64,000 bases of DNA from Vermamoeba vermiformis (taxonomy: Eukaryota; Tubulinea; Echinamoebida), in contig JBEWZL010000098.1 of the NCBI GenBank assembly GCA_045837725.1, positions 62,001 through 126,000 of the forward strand, given 5' to 3'. Shown piece after piece: positions 36,986 through 47,807 of the stretch. Numbering within the stretch: position 1 is the first letter of the stretch; each line of letters starts with the position of its first letter. A program made the translations under genes and the position numbers. The notes under the pieces are model-generated. The model did not search any database, was not told where the DNA came from, and saw only the letters and a program-made list of their open reading frames with translations.

Positions 36986-38059
36986 CTAATCGTCGTATAA
37001 ATCCAGGTGGACTCGAGAAAACTCGGGGTACCTGCGCCGTTCTTGCCAATGCCCCGGAATTTTCGAGCCACCTTGCATGTGCCCGCCGACTCCAATGAAC
37101 GATAACCACGGAGGGACCCACTTACATGATAGTCCCACAATATTTAATGTTTGGAGTTGTGTCAATTTTGCGAGATCTTCGTACGAAAGTGTCACCACGG
37201 CACAATGATGAACAATCAGGACCTTCAATTGTGTGAGTCTGGATATCTTGGAAGGGATGTATCTAACACTAGAAAGTAAGAGAAATGATAACTGCGTTAG
37301 CCAAGTCATTTGAAAGATCACATCCGGAATTGTTATCATGCTCGCGGAGGCTCGGATCTGGATGTTGCAGAGCTGGGTCATTAACGCTAATTCTTGCGGC
37401 AATTCATCGGTACTAGAATCAATCGCGAGCGCTCTCAAATTACCGAATTTGGTGATGGTTGGTGGTATAGTAAGCAACTTTTTGAAGCGTAAATATTGCA
37501 GATCCGTCAGTTTAAATAAACTCGTTGGAAATTCGCTGTCTTGCTGGAAAAGAAGATAAAATTCTCTTAATTGTGTCATCTTCGCCATATCTTCTGCTAT
37601 AATGTGATTGTTGGTCGGTATTTGCATTTCTAGGCACGTAAGATTTGTGAGGCTGCGTAAGAACGGATTTGGCTCGACAACAATATTCAGAGAAGCCAAG
37701 CTAAGCGTGCGTAGATTTGTTAACTTAGTTATTGAATTAACTACTGGCATCGCTGAAGACTGCAGAAATATTGATTGAATTTTAGTTAGGTGCGTCAGCT
37801 TCGTGAAGGTGTCTAGATCTTCATTGTCAAAGTGAAGATAGCCAGAAAGCGAGAGATCGGGCAATTTATTCTTCAAATTTGCCCGCAGCACCAGTTTGAA
37901 CTACAAAGACACCATTAAAATCATAAAAATTAAGATTTTTACGGATCTTCAAAGGCAAATCTTTCTGATTAAACTAATTTAAATAAATATATATTATGTA
38001 TGTTCAGTACTGTGATGCCGAAATTATAAGTATAAACGTACTGCTGTATTTTCGAGCAT
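36986..38059 (-). CDS. Leucine-rich-repeat protein without recognisable F-box
   Basis: Exon 36986..37900 encodes about ten leucine-rich repeats (LTNLRTLSLASLN, LTDLQYLRFKKLL, LTQLKVLIVHHCA). It has no ATG at its 5' end. The best first exon is 38042..38059 (MLENTA), spliced across a 141-nt gtacgt...tgtag intron in phase, giving 310 residues. The tail after about residue 275 (GGHMQGGSKIPGHWQERRRY) breaks the repeat pattern. It resembles the neighbouring F-box/LRR protein in repeat style and strand, so local duplication followed by loss of the F-box is likely. Target and function are unknown. Confidence 0.65.
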
Positions 38060-38295
38060 TCTTTTGTATTTTGCCCACGGATAAATCCACGTCTCGTTAA
38101 TCTCTAGATTAATGTTAATCTGGCGTATATACCATTTACTCTAGTGTGCATTAAATCAAAGGGTACTCCCTGATTGCAATCACACAAAAAATCTCTTTTT
38201 TTTTTCCCGGTCAAAAAGTTTCAAAACAAAAGCACGTGCCAACAACGTTTAATCAACTTTTGGAGCCGATCTTCATTATTACTCACGCATCAAAC

Positions 38296-38685
38296 ATGGC
38301 TACTATCACTTTTAAAATGCAAAACTGGGACGAGAAGCCCTACGAAGAGATCGGATCCGGCGCCAAACTCTCGAAAGTCAACGTTAAGCAAGAGTATACC
38401 GGAGATATGGTTGGCACTAGCACCCTCGAATATCTCATGTCCTACACTACCACTGGCACGTGCTCATTTGTTGGCCACGAACGTTTCACTGGAACTCTTG
38501 GTGGCAAGTCCGGATCTTTCGTCTTGCAACACGTAGGAAAGTGGGAAAATGGCGAGGCTAAGAGCTCATTCAATGTGGTTGAAGGTTCAAGCACTGGTGA
38601 TCTTGCTAGCCTCCGTGGTTCTGGAAGTTACGCCGCGAAGCACAAAGAAGAACCGATTGTAACGTTTAATTATACCCTTGCTTAA
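38296..38685 (+). CDS. DUF3224 family protein
   Basis: Single-exon gene of 129 residues. It reads MATITFKMQNWDEKPYEEIG and then GTSTLEYLMSYTTTGTCSFV, GHERFTGTLGGKSGSFVLQH and GSSTGDLASLRGSGSYAA, which is the DUF3224 pattern over its full length. The family is a small beta-barrel of unknown function, common in bacteria and fungi. The bacterial family start MATITG...WDE argues for the ATG at 38296 rather than the upstream non-ATG start. It is intronless, whereas nearly every neighbour is split, so acquisition from bacteria is possible. A T-tract plus CCCGGTCAAA element lies about 85 bp upstream. Confidence 0.88.
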   Translation: MATITFKMQNWDEKPYEEIGSGAKLSKVNVKQEYTGDMVGTSTLEYLMSYTTTGTCSFVGHERFTGTLGGKSGSFVLQHVGKWENGEAKSSFNVVEGSSTGDLASLRGSGSYAAKHKEEPIVTFNYTLA

Positions 38686-39010
38686 TTAATAGCATTTTTA
38701 GCCTACAAAATCATTTAATGGTGAATAAATAATTAAATGAACTCAAGATTTGGCCTAAGAATTTCTAGGAAACGCGGATCTGTCACTTCCGAAAATCAAT
38801 CGATCAAATTTTTATGCTTGATTTCATCTGATTCCCTTTATGGCAGTTACTATTGCATATCGCGATAGTATTTAATGCATTTGGAGCAATTGAGCATTGT
38901 GGTGATTAAAATGACCGAAGATCCAACACGCCAAACCTCAAGTGGCCACGTTTGTTACTCTAAATTACAATGCTTATCGACCCTATTGTCCGATAACAAT
39001 TTAGTTAAAT
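38686..39010. other. Convergent 3' spacer, DUF3224 and DUF2306 genes
   Basis: About 325 bp between two convergent stop codons, so both 3' UTRs lie here. Contains an AATAAATAATTAAAT tract near 38724 that could serve as a poly(A) signal for the plus-strand gene. Nothing else recognised. Confidence 0.4.
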
Positions 39011-39868
39011 TTATTTAGTTTTTAGTGGTTTAACGCCTCTATTTGCCAGTAGTCGGTACATCCACTTTAGACTCTGGATCACACCGCGATTCGCCTGTGA
39101 CCTCTGCAGATAAGCTTCTGATGCTATGAGTGATAGTACCCACAATGAAGGTGCTACAATAGCTAAGGATTCACCTACAGACTTGGTTGGATCCAGTACG
39201 CACAACAAAGCAGTCGCTGGACGCATTAAAACAATGACGTACGAGATGACGTAGGCTCGTAACATCCATGCGCGATGAATGCTGATATTATTATGGTACC
39301 GCATATTGTACCATCCGAGCCAACACTAAGGATCGTTAATAAATAAATAATAATTAAATTGGATGTGGCTTACGCAAAGGATCCACCAAGCGAAAAACAG
39401 CATTCCAAAGTACGATAATGACTTTCCGCCGTGCATCTTGCCAGAAACAACAACCATCATGCCACCAATAACGGATGCAAGCATGCTAATTAAAGAAATC
39501 GTTCCGAGAATTCTGTGCATCTGCGGACTCTTCGTACGAATGGACGAGAAGAACTGTAGAGCGCCTAATATGAGCCAAATTGATCCAGGTATTGCGTGGA
39601 CGTAGAATCCTCGTCGCGGCAGAGAGTCTGGATAGACTTCTTTTGCGTGGTTGACTGATAGCGACGACATCCACAAACCAACGTAAAATGTTGTGAATAA
39701 TATTGCTACTATTAGCGTAGCCCATCGCGGTGCTGACCTTAATATCAATCGGAGTTTTAGCAGAATGTTAGCACTTCTCGATCGAACAAAGGATCCTACA
39801 AAAAAAATTAGAATCTGCGGGATTTTGGCATTATATTCCACTTATAACGTACCTCGTGTTGTATTCAT
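39011..39868 (-). CDS. DUF2306-like multi-span membrane protein
   Basis: Exons 39853..39868, 39374..39795 and 39011..39325 join in phase to 250 residues. The first exon is only 16 nt (MNTTR). Hydrophobic segments fit about seven membrane spans. The motifs GFYVHAIPGSIWLILGALQF, HRILG and HRAWMLRAYVISYV are typical of DUF2306 predicted membrane proteins: a helix with H/P, an HR pair, and HRxWMxR. The conserved histidines suggest cofactor or proton chemistry, but no activity is established for the family. The C-terminus ends in a basic KWMYRLLANRGVKPLKTK. The donor before exon 3 is gtaagc and the acceptor ccttag. Confidence 0.75.
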
Positions 39869-40164
39869 CTTGCATAGTAATTTAGAATTAAATCTCCTGT
39901 CGGGCAATTTTTAAATTTGGTGCCAACGACGTGTCACGCTACTTTGTTCCATAAACGGCAAATTCACACCGAGCGGAAGGAAACTCGGCAAAATAGTCCT
40001 TCAATAGGAAGTCATTCTCGGCTGCAATTTTGGAAGCAGCACTCAGCTTCTGTGGACAAGCGAGATCGAGCTCCATCCAGATTTGAAACCAACGGAACGG
40101 ATCCGGCTCGCTCTGCACTACATGCCAAATAACTCCATAAGGCCATAATATAACCGGCTTATTT

Positions 40165-42575
40165 TCATTGCTTTCGTATCAGTCCTTTTGAAATTTCGAT
40201 TCGGCGAGCAGTCAACCAAAGTTTAAGTCCCCTATTAATAGGATGGTATTAAAATCCAATAAATTATAATTCTAAGAGATGTATTAAGTAAATTTACCTT
40301 ACGAAGGGTACTATTTGATGGTAAGACATTTTTCTTTTTTGAGCCTCGGCGAATGTTACGGGTAGATCTTCAATAAGATGCCACTCAATGTTCTAATAAT
40401 AACAAAAAATATTAGCAATAATACGGATGAGGTAATATTATAAGTTATAGTGCTTAGGTTTGTATCCAATGCTAAAACTTGGATTCGAATCTAGATCTTA
40501 GGAAATTCAAATTTTACGTACCTTAATTTCTTTGCGAGTTTGAGGTTTGAACGGATAATTAAACGGTACATTTTGCACGATGAATAAAGTGCGCGTACGA
40601 GGACCTGATTGGACTTTCAAACAATCATCGGTACGAAAAAGACCTGTAATATCAAACCCTGTCTCTTCTTTGGTCTGCAATATACGAATAATAGGTACAC
40701 TATTAGTATTTAAGAATAATATTACTAATTATAGGTTTTTTTGAGTACCTCTCTAATGGCACAGGTCGCTTGATCTTCACCTCGTTTCATTTTTCCTGAT
40801 GGAAACATCCAAGATGATTTTCCTAGAAATTAGATTGATTTATTAATTGATAGTCTCGTATTAAGCGATGCTGACTAATTTATGGTTATATGGTGAAAAG
40901 TTAAGGATCCGATCTGGATGTGGTCGTACTTACCATACCAACTGGTTACTAGCAATACTTTCTCTAATGTCGGGTTTACTAATATAGCTCCACATGTCTC
41001 TAATTGGGCTTTGTATTCCTTAAAATTCTCAAGCACCAGCGCGTAATCGCTGCTATTGATAACAGCGAAATGATACGCCGCTAAAAACGACACATTTTGC
41101 AGCACTAAATATAATATATTAGTAGTTTAATTTAAGGATGCTAATATAGGGACTTACTTTGTTGGGTGAATTGTTCGAAACTGACGCTGACAAGTTCAGG
41201 CCACACAGTTCTGTAAATATCGATATAATACCAGTACGCCTCTTCCATGTCCATCAAAATATCTTCAATTTTGTTCGAAGTTGAAGTGTGGCGCAAAAAA
41301 TACCTGATCAGCAAAAATATCAATGACTCATCCGTGAAAAATTTATACGAATTGTTCGAAATTAGTTTAAATGCAATGAATGTTACGTACTTGGCGAGGC
41401 ATTCAAGCACAGCCACCAATGGTGGCGCAGGTTTGGTTTCGTCAGCAGGAATCAACACCGACGCGAGTTCGTCAGTTGACGCGTCATCATTGCCGTTCGT
41501 ATGTGACTCATCATTAAGATCAATTGACTCATCGAGAATACCTTCCTTCTTGTCTTCTTCGGGTTCTTCATGTGCCGGTTCCTCTTTTACTTGGACCAGT
41601 ATAGGCGCGGGAAGTGGCTGCTCAACGGGGGTCTGGATCTGCGGCGGTTGAGGGCTAGGAGTTGTTTCTTTCAATAGCGTTTGCAAGAAGTAATTAATAG
41701 ACGTATTAAATGCCTTATTAGTCTCGTCGTCGCAATCTGGCGCGAGATTTTTGAAAGTAATCAAAGCCAGATCTTTCATCCGTTGAAGACTAGTCTCGTC
41801 AAGTGCTTGTGCTTTTAGTTGATATAATTTGCTTGATGTATTATTAGTGTTGTTATTATTACTTGGCATATAAGGAGTATTGTTATTGGTAGTTTTTGTG
41901 ACGACTCCGTTCGTCGGATATTGCAACATTTGAGTGACATTTTGGCCTGGTTGGATCTGCCCGATTTTTGCACTTTTCTTCTGATTATCACTACGGCAAT
42001 ATTAATAATTATAATTCCGATATAACAAGCGTTCACTTACAGCTTATTTTTCTGTCCAATCATTCCTGGCCAAAAAAAAATTAGTTAGATATTTTATTTG
42101 CGTCGTATACTTGCACCATATAAATGAAATTAATTAATGACTTACTATTTGCAGCTTTTTTAGTTGGTAAAACGCTGACTTCCCAAGTATTCTCATTGTA
42201 AAGCAATGTATTGCCCTTTTTAAAGTTTGGCGAGGCGATAATAAGGTCTTTAATAATCGCCTCAACGGATCTAATGTCTGTATATTTGCCAGGACCGAGA
42301 TATTCCACTACTTTTTGCGTGAGGTGGCTGGATGGAGATCGGATGTCAAAAATGTTCTGCAAGTAATTTTAAAATTAGCTTTTTGGTGCGTACCTGATAT
42401 GTAGCCTATTTTTATTATGTGGATCAGCTCTGTATAATTTCCAGAGCGCATCTCTGACTTTATTCAGCATCTGCCCTTTAATTTGTTTGTACTCTCGGCT
42501 TGATTGTCCATAGTTATGTTCTGGATAATAAATATGGTTGTGATGCCCATATTGCGTGTGATTGGCTTCACTCAT
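40165..42575 (-). CDS. dcp2: mRNA-decapping enzyme DCP2 with long N-terminal extension
   Basis: Ten exons, 42394..42575, 42146..42327, 42041..42065, 41391..41990, 41158..41303, 40934..41104, 40749..40822, 40522..40674, 40298..40392 and 40165..40231, join in phase to 564 residues. The C-terminal part from about 320 is Dcp2: box A helix (EDILMDMEEAYWYYIDIYR), CGAILVNPTLEKVLLVTSWY, and a Nudix box GKMKRGEDQATCAIRETKEE ending TGFD. NIEWHLIEDLP follows, then an HQIVPFVRGLKLWL end resembling box B. It removes the 5' cap from mRNA. Unusually, some 320 residues precede box A: a folded-looking 1-125 region, then an Asn/Thr- and acidic-rich linker. Normally box A is near the N-terminus. Divergent from the F-box/SPRY gene with 113 bp between starts. 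Confidence 0.88.
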
Positions 42576-42688
42576 CGCATTGATCGGTCTGTTCTGTTTG
42601 TCAAATCTGTTCGCGCGACTGAGTTCACTATTGTGCTTGATTTTGACTTACGCTTTGTTTTTTCTAAAGTTTGTTAGCAACAACACTC
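42576..42688. promoter_or_regulatory. Putative bidirectional promoter, DCP2 and F-box/SPRY genes
   Basis: The start codons of two divergent genes are 113 bp apart, the tightest divergent pair in the window. The stretch ends with a T-rich tract (gctttgttttttctaaag) before the plus-strand ATG. Confidence 0.5.
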
Positions 42689-45600
42689 ATGGAGGGCCAA
42701 TACGGAGACCTAGCAGTCTTCCCTAAGGAATTAAAGTTCCTCATTCTTACGCAGCTGGATGCGAAATCTTTGGGACGAGTGATGCAATTAAATAAAGCAT
42801 ACTCGACGCTTCCCTCAGAGTTAAATATATGGAAACACTTTTGTTTAACCCAATGGAACCTTCCTCTGGATAGTAAGTACAATTTTAATCAGTAGCCAAA
42901 ATAATATCCTTTGCAAGTAATTATTAATTTAATTAAAAATGCACAGATATTTAACAATATATTTTCGCAAATTATGACCATCAGGATTAACAGATTTTTT
43001 TCATACAGAACTGAAAAAGTTGGATTCGATCGCTTCAAACATTAACTGGAAGCGTGAATATCGTGTGATGGTATATTTTTCAAATAGAATATTCCACAAT
43101 GAACTTGTTATTCGTGCTGAAGACCGTGAAGAGATCAAAACTATAGATGAAGATCCCAACTCGTTACACTACTATGCAAAACCGACTACTCCCGAGAGCG
43201 ATTCTCTAATATCCTTTTATAACACCATACAATATTATTACAGATAATAATAATGCCTTATTATGAATTATTTGAAGTTTTTTTGTTTTATTTAACTCTT
43301 GTGTGGCACGCAGTTCAGTCAAAGTTCAAGCTCTATCCATTGCCTCTAGTCAACTTTATGGTATCATATTATGAAATAACCATCGAGAACTTTAACGCTG
43401 AGCATCCGTAAGTCCTTAGCATAACTACTCTTTGTGCATAAAATCCACAAAGTGTCATATCCAACAATCCTAAAAATGTTTATTTTCTTAATTTTTATCT
43501 AGTGTTATCGGCATTGGTTTGGCCCTTCCTAAATATAAAAGAGCAATGCCTGGTTGGGGCAAAGACTCGTACGGCCTTCACGCAGACGACGGAGGATTTT
43601 TCAATCAACGTCCCTTCGGCATTACTTTCTGCGAGCCTTGGAGCTCTGGCGATACATGTACGAAGTGGCATAAGTATTATATAGTATTTATGGTGATCTA
43701 ACGTTGCTTTCGGTAGTCGGTCTCGGCATCAATTACGCTACAAAACAGTTGTTTATTACTCGCAATGGTACCTTGATGGGAACGCTTGGAAAGAAGCTGC
43801 GCAATTTGATGCATTTGCACGCGACCATTGGCATCAATTATTTGGACAACAAATGTCGAGTCAATTTTGGTCAAAAGCCGTTTGAATTCAATCTTGAAAA
43901 TTACTTGAAACAACTTGACGCCGATGAAAATATTGCCGCTAAATGGCCTCAAAAGCTGTACAGTCAAATCAGTAAGTTTTCTAACACGTGACATGACACG
44001 TGTCAAAGTGTCACTTGTCAAGACTGTGGCTGACCTGTACATGATTATAGTTCAAGAATTCGAAGAAATGTTGATTGACGACGAGGACCCTGACGACGTT
44101 GAAGCCGAATTGATGGGCGCACATGATTACTATGAGCACGATCAGGACGACGAGGACGGACAAGTGCCAGCCGAACCTATTCCGATTGACTTCAGCCAAT
44201 CGGCTGATAGCATGAACGAAGAGGCTCAATTGCAACATATGGGCATTATTATTGAAGAACTGTTTAGTATCTCGGAAGTGCTTACCAATGAAGAGACGCA
44301 TGAGTAAGTCCCGCCAAAAAATATTGAAAAATAGATATTTCATGAAAAGAATCTTTATTTATTCGGGTCTAAATATTAATTTTGGCATCATCAGGGCCGT
44401 AGCACAAAATCGACCAGAAATTAGGAAACTTTTCTCTTCTCTTGTAGCGGATCTGCAGTTGGTATGTAATTGTTATTGATGAAAAAATAATATTAACCAA
44501 CGTTAAAATGTAGCCTATGAATGCTGAAGGTCCCTTAGAAGAATTGCATATTCAATTGACTGAAAGCGTGTACGCTATTTTGGGCTCGTATTATGTCGAA
44601 TACCTCACCAAAGAAAAAGCTATTAATAAGGCTAAAGCAGAAAAAAATCCGGATGAAGTGCGTATTGTATTCATTTAATTATATTATACTAATTTATTAT
44701 CATAGAAACTTCATACTACTGAAGAAGCTCGTCGCAATCACGACATTAATTTGGCACTTTTGATGAGTACGCAGTAATTCGTAGAAATTAATTTTTGTAT
44801 TCTAACTTTGTTATATTAGACGATCAATCGTTCCCCAATGACCATCCGTTAGTTGTTTATTGCGCTAATTTCCTCTCAAGAAATTTCCGCATCCAGATGC
44901 CGGACCCAGAACACCCTACTGTGGATGATAGAGCGATGTTAGGCTTGCGACAAGCAACGGCTTTATTCTACAGGTACATAAAAGGCAGCTACATTTGCAT
45001 TATTAATACTAATTTCCTTATTTAGAAATCGTACCAATAAAAACGATCAACAGCGAGAAGCCCGCAAAAAGAAGTACGAAAAATTGCGCGAGAAGAAACG
45101 CAAGGACTTTAGAGATATATTCGGCGAAGATGCATTCTATGATAAGACCGCTGAACAAACTCTTCAAGCTGGCTCGATCCGACAATCAATGAACGATGAA
45201 GACAAGAAGGACATCAACGCAGCTGAAGACTATTGCAATACCTACCTTTTTGGTACTATCTTGAAAGAGACTGATGATGATCAACAAATATGGAGGTACT
45301 TGTCTTGGTGGTATTTTGCCGCTGAAGAGCCGCTCGATCCAAAGGCTTCAACCGAAGAATACATCAAACAATGCTTTGCTGCTTGTAAAAAGCGCGTAAA
45401 ATATTGGGAAGAAGATCTTGCACGATTCAAGAGAGTCGTTCGTGGCAGTTTGTTGATCCTTCAAGATCCGGATTTGGATTTAGAAGGTCACAAATTCGTG
45501 ACGATGCTGCGTGCTTGGCGCATATTGTGGGGAATATCCGATGATAACGTACAACCGACGCTTCGCCAAGTCCACAACAGACTCGTTGAAGGCTTAGTAA

Positions 45601-45824
45601 AGCTCTCTAAGGATGACGATCTCTTAGTCAAGTATTTAGAAGCCTTAAAAGCAACTCAGCGAATTGAAGATGATGAAGACGAAGACGAAGAAACCTCTGA
45701 CGATGCAAAGAAGAAACAAAGCAGTGGATCCAGTTGGTTTGTACCAGCAGCGATTGCTACGGCTACTGCTGTTGCGGTCCTTGGCGCTGTGTTCTATTTC
45801 CGAAATAAGTGGCGTAAACAATAA
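42689..45824 (+). CDS. F-box - SPRY - coiled-coil protein with C-terminal membrane anchor
   Basis: Eleven exons join in phase to 789 residues: 42689..42872, 43009..43208, 43310..43407, 43503..43657, 43717..43971, 44051..44303, 44395..44461, 44514..44657, 44706..44766, 44820..44973, 45026..45824. Residues 8-55 are an F-box (FPKELKFLILTQLDAKSLGR). About 145-290 is a SPRY domain (YYEITIENF, GWGKDSYGLHADDGGFF, GLGINYATKQLFITRNGTLM). Acidic and Lys/Glu-rich coiled-coil stretches follow. The C-terminus has an Ala/Val-rich span (FVPAAIATATAVAVLGAVFY) and a basic RNKWRKQ end, a tail-anchor layout. An SCF substrate receptor at a membrane is inferred. The second intron is AT-AC (see separate entry). 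The basic C-terminal end would suit mitochondria or ER. Confidence 0.8.
43209..43309 (+). other. AT-AC intron with U12-type signals
   Basis: The intron starts ATATCCTTTT, matching the U12 donor consensus, and ends in AC. TTTAACT sits 14 nt before the end as a branch site. Splicing joins ...SDSL to AVQSKFKLYP in phase. No GT-AG alternative keeps both flanking coding stretches. Confidence 0.75.
43987..44020. promoter_or_regulatory. TGACACGTGTCA palindrome cluster in an intron
   Basis: Third exact copy of the palindrome (43994-44005), in intron 43972-44050 of the F-box/SPRY gene. It is flanked by further TGTCA/TGACA half-sites, giving four or more half-sites in 35 bp. Function unknown; a transcription-factor cluster in an intron is inferred. 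Confidence 0.35.
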
Positions 45825-46064
45825 ACTAACTACATATTGAATGGTTATTTAACGATCATTCTTGACTTTTCCTTTAGACTATGTACATCCGCTTGCTTCT
45901 GACTTGATCTAATAAACAAAATCGCTGTCCTATATATTCGACTCGTTTATGATATATATCGCTTTATTTTACTTAACGTTTCGTTACATTATATTCACAA
46001 TTAGTTTTTTTTGAATTTGTTTCAGGAGTCAAGATCGAGTTTGCTTTTCTTTTCTGCAGCAAGC

Positions 46065-47671
46065 TTAATCTTTAAGTCTATAAATCTTCTTCTGCTTCAA
46101 CAAAGGATTGTTGCTAGTACGAGGAGGCGTGACCAGGTTCCAACCAAAGTCTTTGTAAGGATGATCTCCGTTCGCTCGAGCAGCCTTAGACTTCAAGCCA
46201 AACATCTTAGCCTTGCGCATAATCTTCCAATCTTTACGGCCAAATTTGAAGCTGCGAGTCTCAACAGCCCATCGGCCATCCTCTTTCGAGAACTTGACGT
46301 CGAATTGTTCGGTAAATCCAAGAGGCTGAAAAGGAAAAATTCATTAGTATTGAGTCAACTAAGACTTGATTGTATCTATAATGATCATATATAACCATTA
46401 TATGTCTTCATAGCGAATTAGGATCGCGATGAATGGAAATTATGGTATGCAGAATTGGTACAAAGAAAATTTGTAACGGCTTAGATCTCGTATGTAAATT
46501 AAATGTAACCAATACAACTCATAGGATATGACGTGCTATATATAAAATGAGTATAGGGGGTACTTACTGCTGACAAACTAGGTCTGATTTTGACAGTATC
46601 GAATACAGGGTAAGCTTCAATTTTAGCTTCGTCGTAAGGATGTTTCTCGTCGGGGAAGATCTATAAGAACATTATATATTAGTAATAGCACGCTATTATT
46701 CAATAAAATAATTGAAATTGAACGGATCTGACCGAACACGATCGGATCCAAAGAAAATTATGCTATTCTTTGAGAGAATCGCTATCAAATGTCATATTAT
46801 GCGCGACGCTGCATATGGCCTTATTATTTGTAAATAAATGTGTCATTATAGCTTTGTTTATAACGTACCAATAACTTGGAGAGCTGATCCCTGGCCAAAT
46901 TGCTCTTCGGCAACATGCCTTTAACTGCGTGCTTCAAAATTTCAGTAGGCTTTCTAACGAGCATGTCCTTGGCCTTAGTCTGCTTCAGACCACCAACCCA
47001 GCCTGTGTACCATCTACAAACAGATCATGCGTTACTAGCGAGTTCTCGGCAGGATTAACGTTTAAAAATATTTGCATCGCGTAATATTAAATAGGTATGG
47101 TAATATTAGCGATTAGATACACGCGCTAATGGCTGCAATTATTTTTCTGTGTGGATGCACTCGACACTTACTTGTATGTCTTATTTTCCCATCCTTTACC
47201 GCTGAAATCTACGTATTGTGCATTTTTAACAATAACATAATCTCCACAGTCCATATTAGGAACCCAGGTGGGTTTGTATTTGCCCTGAACGGATCGAAAA
47301 TTAATAATTATTTTATTAAAATATTATGACGTTCTAAACGCATATTTAAATAACTAAAATTCATTATTACATAGTAGGTATTGATAGTATAATTTATGGC
47401 GAGTATAAATTGGAAAGATAATTACCTGCAGCAAAGAGGAGATTTGAGTGGCCAATCTGCCAACTCTGTGATGCTTAGCATCAATAATATGCCACTTAGG
47501 AGCTCTTACAAGAGCATTCTACAATAATATCGTGTTAATATCAACTTTCCATTGGGCGTATCGATGAGTGAGTTCGACAGATTCGATGCGCGTTTATTGA
47601 ACCTCTTGTTGCTATCTTCAATAGTCACATATTATACTTACTTTCATGGGAATAAGAAGGGTTGAGCTCAT
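46065..47671 (-). CDS. mrpl13: Mitochondrial ribosomal protein uL13 (MRPL13)
   Basis: Exons 47642..47671, 47426..47518, 47172..47284, 46869..47013, 46568..46660 and 46065..46325 join in phase to 244 residues. WHIIDAKHHRVGRLATQISS, CGDYVIVKNAQ, YTGWVGGLKQTKAKDMLVRK and AVKGMLPKSNLARDQLSKLL are uL13 motifs in order, and IFPDEKHPYDEA is the bacterial/mitochondrial ending. uL13 is an early-assembling protein of the large mitoribosomal subunit. The bacterial and human proteins are about 140-180 residues. Here about 90 extra residues follow (PLGFTEQFDVKF to IYRLKD), basic and probably a lineage-specific mitoribosome extension. No strong presequence is visible. Confidence 0.9.
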
Positions 47672-47807
47672 TGTGGAGAGTGACTGTGACTTCCTTCTCT
47701 TCAATAAAAATAAAAAATGAAACGAGCAGATCCAGCGATTGTTTTTCAACACTGTACATCGACTATTTTATTTTACATTATTCACATACGATTATATACA
47801 CACGCTT

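Noticed and set aside
39917-40132. 71-codon plus-strand frame between DUF2306 and DCP2 genes
   Set aside because: Composition is not protein-like, there is no homology signal, and it lies in the promoter/3' region of minus-strand genes.
40470-40510. GGATTCGAATC word in a DCP2 intron as part of a tRNA
   Set aside because: No cloverleaf can be folded around it, and the intron is otherwise ordinary.
43126-43313. A GT-AG intron (gtgaag...cgcag) for the second F-box/SPRY intron
   Set aside because: It would discard about 28 codons of good coding sequence. The AT-AC model keeps them, stays in phase and has U12-type donor and branch sites.
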